Notes under the pieces: generated by a model
What the model saw: only the letters and a program-made list of their open reading frames with translations
What the model was told of the DNA's origin: nothing
The model's database searches: none
Position numbers and translations under genes: made by a program
Part shown: positions 1 through 8,691 of the stretch, piece after piece
Layout of the letters: every line of letters starts with the position of its first letter
Numbering within the stretch: the first letter of the stretch is position 1
Assembly (NCBI RefSeq): GCF_024436065.1
Contig: NZ_JANFNS010000001.1
Span: 682,001-746,000, forward strand
Length of the DNA: 64,000 nucleotides
Direction: 5' to 3'
DNA from: Saccharibacillus sp. JS10
GTDB taxonomy: Bacteria > Bacillota > Bacilli > Paenibacillales > Paenibacillaceae

Positions 1-462
1 ATTTCACTCAGCGTAGGTAGCGTTGGGGTACGCAGCGCTTTTGAGCGAATCGAATCGATTCGACGAGAACTGCCTGAAGATGTATATGTCTGGGTGAATG
101 CGTTCAAAGATCGCAAAAATTATTATCAACCTCACGAGATCGAGCGTCTTCGCGCAATCGATCCTTTGTTCGAACTGAATCTGCCGGATTACGAAAGTCT
201 CAACCATCCTTGCCGTACCGGAGAAACGGTCTTTTTTGTCCAAGGTTCCGGCATCGTTAAGCGTTGTTATAGCGACCGGCGTGTGATTGGTCATCTTTAC
301 CGGGACGGATTAGAAGGGTTGTCGAAAACTCGCCCTTGTCAAATGAAAAGTTGCGGCTGTTATATTGGTTACGTGCATATGCCGGAGCTTGAAATGGAAC
401 GTCATTACGGTGAAGGCTTGCTGGAACGGCAACGTTTGAAAGAAACGTATATGAACCGATAA
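1..462 (+). CDS. C-terminal part of a radical SAM protein, STM4011-like (5' truncated by window edge)
   Basis: The frame is open from base 1 to a TAA at 460-462, so the N-terminus, including the radical SAM CxxxCxxC motif, lies outside the window. The visible 153 residues contain a late cysteine group, RPCQMKSCGCYIGYVHM, preceded by an NHPCRTGET segment and a GSGIVKRC segment. This resembles the C-terminal auxiliary cluster region of the STM4011 family of radical SAM proteins as I remember it. Those proteins travel with other STM4012-4015-type genes of unknown substrate. APS kinase follows 18 bp downstream on the same strand, so the two may be co-transcribed. The family assignment rests on motif memory only. 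Confidence 0.55.
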   Translation: MSLSVGSVGVRSAFERIESIRRELPEDVYVWVNAFKDRKNYYQPHEIERLRAIDPLFELNLPDYESLNHPCRTGETVFFVQGSGIVKRCYSDRRVIGHLYRDGLEGLSKTRPCQMKSCGCYIGYVHMPELEMERHYGEGLLERQRLKETYMNR

Positions 463-480
463 TGTAGGAGGATAAGGAAC

Positions 481-1014
481 GTGAGGAATACCGCAAATGA
501 TGCTTCGATCGGTCGCACGATCTGGTTGACGGGATTGCCGTGTTCAGGCAAAACGACAACGGCGATCGCGCTACAAGCCGAATTATCCGCGCAAGGAGTC
601 TCTGCCCAAGTGCTTGATGGAGATGAACTCCGTCGTCAGATTGGCAACGAGCTAGGATTTAGCCGCGAAGATCGGTTCGAGAATGTTCGCCGCGCTGTCT
701 ATGTGTCCGGGCTACTTAATAAACATGGCGTCACCACAATCGTATCGCTCATTAGCCCGTATATTGCGATGCGCGATTATGCTCGCTCACAACTTCCTCA
801 TTTTGTGGAAGTTCATATCGATTGTTCACTACAAGAATGTGAACGACGGGATGTGAAAGGCATGTATGCCAAAGCTCGTCTTGGTGAGATTACGTCTTTT
901 ACCGGAGTCTCGGATGTGTATGAAATCCCGCCTTCTCCCGATCTGACTTTGCATACCGATCAGTATTCATTACAAGAAAATATAGCCCGCTTGTTAAAAG
1001 CGCTTGATGGTTAA
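481..1014 (+). CDS. cysC: Adenylylsulfate (APS) kinase
   Basis: Predicted to phosphorylate adenosine 5'-phosphosulfate to PAPS with ATP, in cytosolic sulfate assimilation or sulfation. The 177-residue length fits the family. Walker A GLPCSGKTT is at residues 18-26, DGDELR at 46-51, and an SLISPY segment around 96-101 matches the family's active-site serine region. The stretch KARLGEITSFTGVSDVYEIP is the usual substrate-lid region. Start is GTG with an AGGAGG ribosome site at 466-471. It follows a radical SAM gene and precedes an AlkC gene. No sulfate adenylyltransferase gene is adjacent, so the source of APS is not shown here. Confidence 0.9.
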   Translation: MRNTANDASIGRTIWLTGLPCSGKTTTAIALQAELSAQGVSAQVLDGDELRRQIGNELGFSREDRFENVRRAVYVSGLLNKHGVTTIVSLISPYIAMRDYARSQLPHFVEVHIDCSLQECERRDVKGMYAKARLGEITSFTGVSDVYEIPPSPDLTLHTDQYSLQENIARLLKALDG

Positions 1015-1047
1015 AGATTTTATAAAGTTGACGTCAGGAGGACGAGT

Positions 1048-2154
1048 ATGGCAGAACCTTTGAAATTGATGTACAATCAGACGTTTTTGCAAAACTTTGC
1101 GACAAAAATTCAATCGGTCTATCCGCCTTTTGACGGAAAAACTTTTATCCGACAAATCTTGAATGAGGAATGGGAAAGCCTTGAACTAAAAGCTAGAATG
1201 CGCCGTATCTCGACTATTCTCGGTACATTTTTACCTTCAAATTTTATAGAAGCTCTACATATTTTATACAAAATCAATCATGATTGCGTCGGCTTTCCGT
1301 ATTTGATTTTTCCGGATTTTGTAGAAGTGTATGGACAGCATGCAGATGATTACGAAGCGGCTATCGATGCTTTAGAGCGGTTCACTTCCAAATCTTCGTC
1401 CGAGTTTGCGATTCGAAGTTTTTTGCTGCGTGAACCGGAACGTACGATGACCCATATGCGTCAGTGGGCGATCAGTGAAGATGAACATGTACGCAGACTT
1501 GCCAGTGAAGGATGTCGCCCGCGACTGCCATGGGGTCAAGCGCTACCGATGTTCAAAGCCGACCCTGCTCCTGTACTTGAAATTTTAGAGCAGTTAAAAG
1601 CTGATCCTTCGTTATATGTACGCAAGAGCGTCGCTAACAACCTCAATGATATTGCCAAAGACCATCCAGAGATCGTCAAACAAATCGCGAGCGATTGGTA
1701 TGGTTCTCATCCCTTCACCGACTGGATCGTGCTGAGAGGTTGCCGGAGTCTAATGAAAAAAGCAGATCCTGATATGCTCCAATTATTTGGCTATACCTCT
1801 TTGGAGCTTGGAACAGATACAGATTCAATCCAACAAGCAGAGCTTCATATTGAGCCGAAACAGATCGCTATTGGAGAATCGGTCGATTTGGAATATCGTT
1901 TTGTCACACGTCCGGGCGAGACGATGCGAGTTCGGATTGAGTATGCAATCGATTTTGTAAAAGCTTCTGGAAAAGCCTCACGAAAAATATTCAGATTAAC
2001 CGATCGTGTACTCGAAGGCGGAACTTCGTTGACCGGAACAAAAAAACATCGTTTTGCCGATCTTACGACCCGTCGTCATTATCCCGGCGAACATCGCATA
2101 TTGCTCATGATTAATGGTCAACCTTATGCCGAAGATTTGTTGGTTGTCCACTAA
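1048..2154 (+). CDS. alkC: AlkC-type DNA alkylation repair glycosylase with C-terminal Ig-like domain
   Basis: Predicted HEAT-like repeat DNA glycosylase that excises N3-alkylated bases. The 368 residues are mainly helical up to about 250. The hallmark EGCRPRLPW motif of the AlkC/AlkD superfamily is at 154-162, and repeated helices such as PSLYVRKSVANNLNDIAKDHP follow. Residues about 255-368 (AELHIEPKQIAIGESVDLEYRF onward) look like a beta-sandwich, matching the Ig-like domain known in some AlkC proteins. The ATG has a CAGGAGG site at 1035-1041. The gene ends in a strong terminator. Function follows from family knowledge; the Ig-domain call is inference from strand pattern. Confidence 0.8.
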   Translation: MAEPLKLMYNQTFLQNFATKIQSVYPPFDGKTFIRQILNEEWESLELKARMRRISTILGTFLPSNFIEALHILYKINHDCVGFPYLIFPDFVEVYGQHADDYEAAIDALERFTSKSSSEFAIRSFLLREPERTMTHMRQWAISEDEHVRRLASEGCRPRLPWGQALPMFKADPAPVLEILEQLKADPSLYVRKSVANNLNDIAKDHPEIVKQIASDWYGSHPFTDWIVLRGCRSLMKKADPDMLQLFGYTSLELGTDTDSIQQAELHIEPKQIAIGESVDLEYRFVTRPGETMRVRIEYAIDFVKASGKASRKIFRLTDRVLEGGTSLTGTKKHRFADLTTRRHYPGEHRILLMINGQPYAEDLLVVH

Positions 2155-2202
2155 AAAAGATCGCTCCCCTTCAAATAAAAAATGAGGGAAGCGATCTTTT
2201 TA
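2154..2202. terminator. Bidirectional intrinsic terminator after alkC
   Basis: Inverted repeat with arms around AAGATCGCT and AGCGATCTT, a short AT-rich loop and T/A runs on both sides. It serves alkC on the plus strand and the small minus-strand gene that ends at 2245. Confidence 0.85.
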
Positions 2203-2244
2203 ATTATAAAAATCTATGGAAGTACCAAAAATTAATAAAATGTG

Positions 2245-2385
2245 TTAACGAAGTACAACTTCTGCTTGTTGCTCCTGCTGATGGTCGAGTTCTTCTTCGG
2301 GCTTACCTTGTTTCGAACCGTAAAGAATAAAATTCACTTCTTCCAGTACGTCCGAAAATTGCTGCCCATTATTGTTCATTTGCAT
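2245..2385 (-). CDS. Small acidic, Gln/Glu-rich hypothetical protein (46 aa)
   Basis: An ORF too short for usual gene callers. It starts at ATG 2385 with an AAGGTGAG ribosome site about 7 bases upstream and ends at TAA 2245. The peptide starts MQMNNNGQQFSDVLEEV and ends DHQQEQQAEVVLR; it is hydrophilic, with no signal peptide or membrane segment. A terminator lies 40 bp past the stop, as expected for a transcribed gene. I do not recognise a family. The region 2386-2555 upstream shows no other gene. Confidence 0.55.
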   Translation of the reverse strand: MQMNNNGQQFSDVLEEVNFILYGSKQGKPEEELDHQQEQQAEVVLR

Positions 2386-2555
2386 GGTTGTTCTCACCTT
2401 ACTCCATTCTGTTGGGTCTTGTCCGCCACTTATATTTTAACCAAATCCCTCGATTTGAAACGCATTCAAGGTAGCGGTTACAGACAAGATTCCCCATATA
2501 TAGAGTAGCCGCCTTTATACTTATCGGCAGTGCACATCCATTCCATAATATCCCT

Positions 2556-3476
2556 TTATTTCTTTTTTTGTTGATATCGTTGTTTTTGCTGATTTTGTTG
2601 ATTCTTTTTCTCCGCAGCACGCCGCAGCCGGCGTTTTTCCAATTCCATTTCTCGTTGCAGATATAACTCCATCGTATTCTCCGGGTTTTCGGCTGCAAAT
2701 AACATGAACTTTTTCAAATGCTCGTTATACTTATCTTTGCCAAACATACGTCCTTTTTCATTCAAAAAAGACTCTAACATACGATGTGGATCGCCTGTGC
2801 TTTTAAGCGACTCTGCTTCTTGCAATGCGCCCAAAATACGTAGCGAAATTCGTTCCGAGCGTTCTTTTACAAGGTCATTTTCCGACTTCGACTGAGCAGG
2901 ATACGCATGAGACAAAATCAGAAAAATACCGCTTAATCCGTACAAAGCCAGCATATCAGCCATATCGATCGAATTTGCACTTACTCGGCTTGTCCATTCT
3001 AACGAAGCCCGATCCGGATGCGTGAAAATATTCAAAAATCCATATACATCCGTAAGCTCAAACGAAATATGTTCATAAGCATATTTCATGACGCCAAGAT
3101 TGCTGCCCATAACTTCTTGCGTTGCATCTTTATCGATCGTCTCGGGAGCCGCGCGATGCTGAAACAAACGAGCCGAATGTTCAAAAGCAACACGGATTTG
3201 TACAGGCGCTTCTACGACTAGCTCGCTTTCACGCAATAAGACTGCCGCTGTCAAAGAATTTGCCATACGTTGAAGCAAGGCTCCGGCATAAGAATCATCT
3301 TCTCGATCCGCATAATCACGAGTAATTTCAATCAATTCGTGCATATATTCTAGCATCTCGTCACGGACTGAAGCTGAATGTTCAGAAACTTCGGGCAAAG
3401 ACGCTGATTGATCGTCTTTCGCCTTCTTGGCGTTCATCTGTAGGTGTTGTTCTAATTGTTGATCTTTTCGCCCCAT
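2556..3476 (-). CDS. Hypothetical helical protein with basic, Gln-rich C-terminal tail
   Basis: 306 residues, not recognised. Residues about 40-225 look globular and alpha-helical (for example EYMHELIEITRDYADREDDSY and VRVAFEHSARLFQHR-like helices with conserved-looking histidines), with no signal peptide and no clear membrane span. The last about 40 residues are a charged, low-complexity tail rich in Arg, Lys and Gln (KRRLRRAAEKKNQQNQQKQ). The ATG has a GGAGG site (AGGAGGATAA, 3483-3490 on the opposite strand). It stands alone between the small 46-aa gene and a divergently transcribed exported protein. A cytosolic, possibly nucleic-acid-binding protein is possible because of the tail, but this is a guess. 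Confidence 0.75.
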   Translation of the reverse strand: MGRKDQQLEQHLQMNAKKAKDDQSASLPEVSEHSASVRDEMLEYMHELIEITRDYADREDDSYAGALLQRMANSLTAAVLLRESELVVEAPVQIRVAFEHSARLFQHRAAPETIDKDATQEVMGSNLGVMKYAYEHISFELTDVYGFLNIFTHPDRASLEWTSRVSANSIDMADMLALYGLSGIFLILSHAYPAQSKSENDLVKERSERISLRILGALQEAESLKSTGDPHRMLESFLNEKGRMFGKDKYNEHLKKFMLFAAENPENTMELYLQREMELEKRRLRRAAEKKNQQNQQKQRYQQKKK

Positions 3477-3712
3477 CGGTTTATCCTCCTGTCCTAACTT
3501 CTCTATTGTACCGGGTGTTTCCTATCGGTTTCAACTTTGAAAAGATGAGATTTTGATGACAAAATCCTCATTATTCTGAGTATGGACAAAAAAGGAATTT
3601 AAGAGAGCAAGGTCGAATACAGTTAAGGAACGTCGTATTCTTTTCGATCTTAGATCGAGAAGTTGTTTGTTACGATCCGTTACTTATATACAGACAGGGG
3701 TCTAAAGGGAAC

Positions 3713-5698
3713 ATGAAAGGAAATCCAATTATCAAATCAGCGCTTGCAGTCACCATTTTGGCAGGAACCGTGATTTCGGTACCGCAAATTTGGGACAGTA
3801 GCGCTTATGCACAATCGTCAGCTGATGCTTCGATTAGACAAGGGCTGGACAATATGAATTATATTTTAGAAGACGGCTCCCTGCGTGCGGAAGGTCATAC
3901 GATTGGATCATCGCAAGAGCCTTCTCCTTTCATCGGCATAGCGCGTAATTCACAGACGGATGAACGTTATGCGTGGACCAAAAACGGTCATGTCTATGAA
4001 TGGCGCAATTTAGGATTGACCGGTGCACCCAAGCTGCTGACTGGGCTTCCGGCAATTGCTCAAGTGTCCCATGACGTGATGCTCACTCAAAATGGCGACG
4101 TTGTTGACTATACCGATATAGGTCTACCCGGCGCTATTCAAATTTCCGCGCATTCGTCTGGATTTGCATTACTGACGGCAAACGGCGAAGTCTGGCGCTA
4201 CCGTTCCGATTATTCGACGAACAAAGTCAAAAAATTAGCGACCTTACCAGGTACAAAAGATATTCAAGCGACTAGCAGCTATGTAGCTGTACTTCAAGCC
4301 GATGGCACGGTGACGAGACTGGATGCAGAGACCGATTCCAAACCTGAGACAATCACGACCAATGCCGTCTCGATCGCTTGGGTCAAAGAAGAAGCCAGCA
4401 ATGACCTTTATATCGCGAAATCGGACGGCAGCCTGTGGAAATACGAATACGGAAATCCCAAAGCAGGCGAAATGATTTCGGCTGTACGCGGAGCAGCTTT
4501 TGTAAGCCCGGCAGAAGAAGGTCTTTTCGTTCGGTTAAAAGATGGCACATCCGGCTTATACAGTCATAATAAATGGACCGAGATCGCGCCAGCTTCTTTG
4601 AAGTCGGCTGTTTTGACACTGTCTAAAACTTCCGCAGGACAAGGTGAGAACGTAAAAGTCACGGTCGAAGAAAAGTTCACCGACGGCTCTAAAAGTAAAA
4701 GAAGCCCGGTAGCGGGCGAACTCCGTGTATCGAATACGAAAGTCGCGACTGTACAAGCTGACGGCAGCCTGAAAACGAACGGGCTAGGTTCGACTTCTGT
4801 CACTTTCAATTCCGGCGGTGTCTCAGCAACGTCAACATTGATCGTCAAACAAGAAGGCGCTTTAACCGGAGCAGGGTTTGTTAGCGGCAGCGCCTACCTT
4901 CCGGTTCGTCCTGTATTCGCGGCTCTTGGCGCAAGCGTGACGACTTCCGGAAATCTATGGAATATTCAATACGGAGACACGAAGATCCAACTTCAAAAAG
5001 GCAGCACGAAAGCTAGCGTAAACGGCAAAACAGTATCTTTAAAAGGCAAAGTCCAAACATTAGACGGTCAAACGGTATTCCCAGCTAGCTTCTTGTCGAA
5101 TGCAATCCCCGGTTCTTCGGTTAAATGGGATAGCAAACTTCAACAAGCGGTCGTGTCTCTGGGTTCCGCAAAGCTTGAAGTCGAGTCTAAAGCCACCGCT
5201 TTACTTAAGAAAAAGCAGCAGCTCGGAAGTCTTGCCAAATATCTCGGTAAATCTTATTGGGTTAATCATTATGAAGGCGTAGGCATCCGATTCAGTAAAT
5301 TGACGATTGCCGACATTATAGTTACAGAAGAAGATTATGGACGCGGATATACAATTGTATTCAAAAATGCTGCGGGCAGCACGTTCAAATCTGGAGATTG
5401 GTATGCGAACGCGGTCGGCGAAGTACTGAATGATGCAGACAACTTCTTCTCGTTCGATCCTCGTGTACGTTTTGGCGGCAGCGATGCGATCTGGAATTAT
5501 ATTCGTGGAAACTACGTGGCTCCAGGCATGAATAAACAACATGTCCTATTATCATGGGGTGAACCTTCTTATAAAGGCGTAGAAAAAAATCCTAGAGGCC
5601 CTGTGGAAGTGTGGATCTATTATAGACAAACGATGGATTGGCAAGCTGTAGCATTCTTGAACGGCTATGTGGATTCGACTTACGACAGCCCTCAATAA
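3713..5698 (+). CDS. Exported protein with RCC1-like repeats, Ig-like and copper-amine-oxidase-N stalk domains
   Basis: 661 residues with an N-terminal signal peptide (hydrophobic ALAVTILAGTVISV, cleavage near AYAQS). Residues about 50-290 hold repeats such as TKNGHVYEW, TQNGDVVDY, TANGEVWRY, QADGTVTRL and KSDGSLWKY, the pattern of RCC1/beta-propeller blades. Residues about 295-380 form a bacterial Ig-like segment (KVATVQADGSLKTNGLGST). Residues 390-480 are a copper-amine-oxidase-N domain (YLPVRPVFAALGASV, then VNGKTVSLKGKV). The last 170 residues have no recognised family. Probably a cell-surface or secreted protein. Divergent from the 306-aa gene and followed by a terminator. Confidence 0.8.
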   Translation: MKGNPIIKSALAVTILAGTVISVPQIWDSSAYAQSSADASIRQGLDNMNYILEDGSLRAEGHTIGSSQEPSPFIGIARNSQTDERYAWTKNGHVYEWRNLGLTGAPKLLTGLPAIAQVSHDVMLTQNGDVVDYTDIGLPGAIQISAHSSGFALLTANGEVWRYRSDYSTNKVKKLATLPGTKDIQATSSYVAVLQADGTVTRLDAETDSKPETITTNAVSIAWVKEEASNDLYIAKSDGSLWKYEYGNPKAGEMISAVRGAAFVSPAEEGLFVRLKDGTSGLYSHNKWTEIAPASLKSAVLTLSKTSAGQGENVKVTVEEKFTDGSKSKRSPVAGELRVSNTKVATVQADGSLKTNGLGSTSVTFNSGGVSATSTLIVKQEGALTGAGFVSGSAYLPVRPVFAALGASVTTSGNLWNIQYGDTKIQLQKGSTKASVNGKTVSLKGKVQTLDGQTVFPASFLSNAIPGSSVKWDSKLQQAVVSLGSAKLEVESKATALLKKKQQLGSLAKYLGKSYWVNHYEGVGIRFSKLTIADIIVTEEDYGRGYTIVFKNAAGSTFKSGDWYANAVGEVLNDADNFFSFDPRVRFGGSDAIWNYIRGNYVAPGMNKQHVLLSWGEPSYKGVEKNPRGPVEVWIYYRQTMDWQAVAFLNGYVDSTYDSPQ

Positions 5699-5703
5699 AT
5701 CAT

Positions 5704-5756
5704 TGAAAAAGAGATGCACCTGCACGTAAACATACGTCAGGGCATCTCTTTTTTTG
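5704..5756. terminator. Bidirectional terminator between convergent genes
   Basis: Arms AAAAAGAGATGC and GCATCTCTTTTT separated by about 25 bases. It lies between the stop at 5698 and the convergent GNAT gene stop at 5760. Confidence 0.85.
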
Positions 5757-5759
5757 TAC

Positions 5760-6308
5760 CTATAGCTTCGCTTCCCAATCTTCGATCGTAATCCCGAAAA
5801 GCACATGGTCTTCCCAAACTCCGTTGATCTTCAAGTAACGCTCCGCCAATCCTTCTTTTCGAAAACCTGCTTTTTCCAACACGCGTAACGAAGGTGTATT
5901 ACGTGGCATCACTCCCGCTTGAACACGGTGCAGGTTATGCTGAGTAAACGCAAGCTTCAAGACGCCGCGTACCGCTTCTGTCATATATCCTTTGCCATTG
6001 TGAGCTTCATCCAAAAAGTAGCCTAAATTCGAATTTTGAAAAGGCCCTCTAGCGATCCCGGTTAATGCCGCGCGTCCGATAAGCTGTCCGTTTTCTTGCA
6101 AAAAGATGCCGTAAATATAACCTTGATCCCGAATCCGTCCTTGTTCGCTTTGCAAAATTTCGGTTTGTTGTCCCGCAAGTGTGAGGTAGCTGTCGGATCG
6201 AATCGGTTCAAGCGGCTCTAAAAAAGCTTGATTTTTGATTCGAAGTGCTAATAACTCTTCTGCATGTTCGGGTGTAAACGATTTTAATTCTAAACGTTCG
6301 GTTAACAT
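5760..6308 (-). CDS. GNAT N-acetyltransferase, RimJ/RimL type
   Basis: 182 residues with the RimJ/RimL layout: an N-terminal TERLELKSFTPEHAEELLAL strand-helix, a central GYFLDEAHNGKGYMTEAV segment that is the acetyl-CoA-binding motif (Q/RxxGxG/A variant), HNLHRVQAGVMPRNTPSLRVLEKAGFRKEG, and a C-terminal VWEDHVLFGIT. Such enzymes transfer acetyl from acetyl-CoA to N-terminal amines or small molecules; the substrate cannot be read from the sequence. ATG with an AAGGAT site. It is monocistronic, facing the exported protein across a shared terminator. Confidence 0.85.
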   Translation of the reverse strand: MLTERLELKSFTPEHAEELLALRIKNQAFLEPLEPIRSDSYLTLAGQQTEILQSEQGRIRDQGYIYGIFLQENGQLIGRAALTGIARGPFQNSNLGYFLDEAHNGKGYMTEAVRGVLKLAFTQHNLHRVQAGVMPRNTPSLRVLEKAGFRKEGLAERYLKINGVWEDHVLFGITIEDWEAKL

Positions 6309-6415
6309 GGATATCCTTCTTTCCTTCCTAGCGTATCTGAGTTTGAATGGTTCATCGGTGAAGCTCTTGTTTGATTATAACAAAGTTATTTAGAAACGTG
6401 ATTTAGAGTTATACG

Positions 6416-6441
6416 CAAAAAAGCTCCGCCTGAGCGGAGCT
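6416..6441 (-). terminator. Terminator of the GTPase gene
   Basis: Perfect 8-bp stem AGCTCCGC/GCGGAGCT with a 4-base loop, followed on the minus strand by TTTTTT. Confidence 0.85.
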
Positions 6442-6446
6442 AGTCC

Positions 6447-7511
6447 TTATTCTTCACCAGGCAACTTTTTGCCTTTGTTTTTACGATCCCGGAAGTTTTT
6501 GTAAAGTTTCGTTACCGTGTCCGGCGTGACATCGATTCCGCGCTCATACGCGTATTTAACCGAATAGCCAAGTGCTAGCGTGACGCTTCCGGCTACGCCT
6601 GCTGCCGCGACACTGCCTGCGCCGGGGAATAATTTAATGACTTGGGAGAATATCGTGCGCCCTAAATTGCCAACGATCGCGGTAATTACAATTTCTTTTG
6701 CCGCTTCTCGGCTTATCGGACGTTCGTATAGCGTCGCTAATCGAGTTAATAGACCGATTTGCAAAGCCGTTAAAGGAACGATGTCTGCACCCGGTAAAGG
6801 TACGGCTCCGATCGCTCCTGCCGATGTGGACGCGGCAATAATCCATTTGTTCGCAATCGACGATTTTTCTTTGATCGTACGTGCGAACAAAATGTCTTTA
6901 TTGTTTTTTTTTAATAACTCCAGAATGGCATCGCGCAATTGATCGATATTTTCGCCGGTGCGTGAAGAGATCGGGAGTACATCGTATTTATGTCCCGTTT
7001 CTTTGCGCACTCTAGCAACCAATCGATCCACTTCGTCAGCCGCATCGATTTTGTTCAAAACGATCAAGATATTCGGATTCGCTTTTTCGACGATACGGAA
7101 TGAACGCTGTTCACTTTCCGAAAACACGGTACCTGCCGCGTTCAAAAAGAACAATACGACATCCGTTTTGCGGAAATAATCGAGCGTTGTAGCTGAGTTT
7201 TCTTTATTCACGTCATTTAGACCGGGAGTATCGATAAAAAAGATTTTGTCTTTGTACGCATGAGGATGAATGGTCGTCGTTTCTCCCGGTTCAGCTCCCA
7301 CGCCTGCGACTTCTTCGCCTACGATGCGGTTGATCGTGGACGATTTGCCGGCATTTACATCCCCGACTAACGCAATTAAGATTTCTTTTTGCAATTGTCC
7401 GTTGATCTCTGCCATTTCTTGATCGAAGGCTTCGTCAGCGGCGTGTCGGATTTGACGTTTCATCTCGCTTTTTTGCGCTTCTGTATAGGTGCCTTTACCA
7501 ATTGCTTTCAT
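6447..7511 (-). CDS. Era/HSR1-like GTPase with C-terminal membrane-associated domain (YcjF/DUF697-like)
   Basis: 354 residues. G1 GDVNAGKSS is at 50-58, G3 DTPG at 94-97 and G4 NKID at 153-156, giving an intact Ras-fold GTPase. After about residue 220 comes a hydrophobic region (AASTSAGAIGAVPLPGADIVPLTALQIGLLTRLATLYE, and later GAGSVAAAGVAGSVTLALGYSV) like the membrane-binding DUF697 domain of YcjF-type GTPases. These are thought to act at the membrane in stress or envelope processes, but the client is unknown. The tail is lysine/arginine-rich. It has its own terminator, and the upstream gene is an SDR-like reductase. Confidence 0.8.
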   Translation of the reverse strand: MKAIGKGTYTEAQKSEMKRQIRHAADEAFDQEMAEINGQLQKEILIALVGDVNAGKSSTINRIVGEEVAGVGAEPGETTTIHPHAYKDKIFFIDTPGLNDVNKENSATTLDYFRKTDVVLFFLNAAGTVFSESEQRSFRIVEKANPNILIVLNKIDAADEVDRLVARVRKETGHKYDVLPISSRTGENIDQLRDAILELLKKNNKDILFARTIKEKSSIANKWIIAASTSAGAIGAVPLPGADIVPLTALQIGLLTRLATLYERPISREAAKEIVITAIVGNLGRTIFSQVIKLFPGAGSVAAAGVAGSVTLALGYSVKYAYERGIDVTPDTVTKLYKNFRDRKNKGKKLPGEE

Positions 7512-7602
7512 CTGGCAGCCGCCCTTTCCGTATATCTTTCGACTTCTTGTTGCCTATACGGTGCCTTGAACTGGAAAGTTTCATTGCTGAAACGAAAAGC
7601 AG

Positions 7603-8244
7603 TTAATTTTTAAACACAGCTTCGATCTCTTGGTCTCCGGCAATTAAATCAAAGCCGCGGCGATACGTATTCGTATCTTCCAATACAGCCGCAAGGACTG
7701 CCGCCACATCGTCACGCGAAATCGAACCCGCTTCCAAGTTTTCCGCAGCCGACACTTTTCCTGTACCCGGATCATTCGTCAATGCGCCTGGACGCACAAT
7801 CGTATAATCCAGATTTGTTGTTTGTAACATACGATCTGCGTAATGCTTGGCTGCATAATAAGGTTTCATCGATTCTTGCCAACGTTCGCGGTTGTGTGCT
7901 TGCATCGCACTCACGATCACGTAACGTTTTGTTCCGGCTTGTTCAGCGGCTTCCATCGTTTTTACAGCGCCGTCCAGATCGATTAGCAGTGTTTTGTCTA
8001 ACCCTGTCGATCCGCCTGATCCTGCCGCAAATACCACAGCATCGCTACCTTTGATTGCTTCGGCAAGCGTATCGACCGAATCTTCAAGATTCGCAAGAAC
8101 CGGCTCTACACCATCTGCTTTTAAAGAATCCGCTTGTTCTTGCTTACGCACCATTGCTTGTACTTCATGCTTCCCTTCTTGCTGTAGCAGCTTAATCAAG
8201 CGTCCTCCGATTTGTCCGTTAGCTCCGATCACTAATACTTTCAT
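7603..8244 (-). CDS. NAD(P)-binding atypical short-chain dehydrogenase (YhfK/NmrA-like)
   Basis: 213 residues. The N-terminus MKVLVIGANGQIGGRLIKLL holds the Rossmann GxxGxxG motif at 7-13. SAMQAHN and KPYYAAKHYADRML contain the YxxxK pair of extended SDRs, and LDYTIVRPGAL is the usual NmrA-like strand. Similar to B. subtilis YhfK; likely a cytosolic NAD(P)H-dependent reductase or redox sensor of unknown substrate. ATG preceded by AGGAGG. The 82-aa gene starts 33 bp upstream on the same strand and may be co-transcribed. Confidence 0.85.
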   Translation of the reverse strand: MKVLVIGANGQIGGRLIKLLQQEGKHEVQAMVRKQEQADSLKADGVEPVLANLEDSVDTLAEAIKGSDAVVFAAGSGGSTGLDKTLLIDLDGAVKTMEAAEQAGTKRYVIVSAMQAHNRERWQESMKPYYAAKHYADRMLQTTNLDYTIVRPGALTNDPGTGKVSAAENLEAGSISRDDVAAVLAAVLEDTNTYRRGFDLIAGDQEIEAVFKN

Positions 8245-8277
8245 GAGTGTAATTCCTCCTTATGGTTAGGTCTGAGA

Positions 8278-8526
8278 TTAGCGAATACTGAATCGGATTT
8301 CTGATACTTTTGCCAGATTCACACTGATATCATGACCTTCACTTTCAAAATTCATACATCCTTCGCCAGTCGGGCGCTCGCCGCGAAAAGCCGGGATGAC
8401 ATACGCTTCTTTCAATTCTCTGACCGCGATTTCCAACTCTGCTGGCGTCAGTTCGTCGCTGGAGTCTAGCATATACTCTTTTTCAATTCCGTTATCGTAC
8501 AAAATCCGAATGTAAATCCCTCTCAT
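8278..8526 (-). CDS. Small hypothetical protein (82 aa)
   Basis: MRGIYIRILYDNGIEKEYMLD at the start and VNLAKVSEIRFSIR at the end suggest a small beta-rich cytosolic protein. No signal peptide. The ATG has an AAAAGGAGAG site. It lies 33 bp upstream of the SDR-like gene, in the same direction. Family not recognised. Confidence 0.65.
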   Translation of the reverse strand: MRGIYIRILYDNGIEKEYMLDSSDELTPAELEIAVRELKEAYVIPAFRGERPTGEGCMNFESEGHDISVNLAKVSEIRFSIR

Positions 8527-8691
8527 CTGCGTGTCTCTCCTTTTGTCTCTACGAGGTTGCTAACCCCTCTATGTATTATTTCAAACGAAATCAGACAAAC
8601 CAAATCAGAAACCTTACACTATACAGAAATTAACAGATCATTTATGATTGTATTATTCTTTTTGCCTTTACAAATAGAGGGGGTTTTGTTT

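Noticed and set aside
2242-2508. 88-codon plus-strand reading frame
   Set aside because: No ribosome site, and it lies antisense to the better-supported 46-aa gene.
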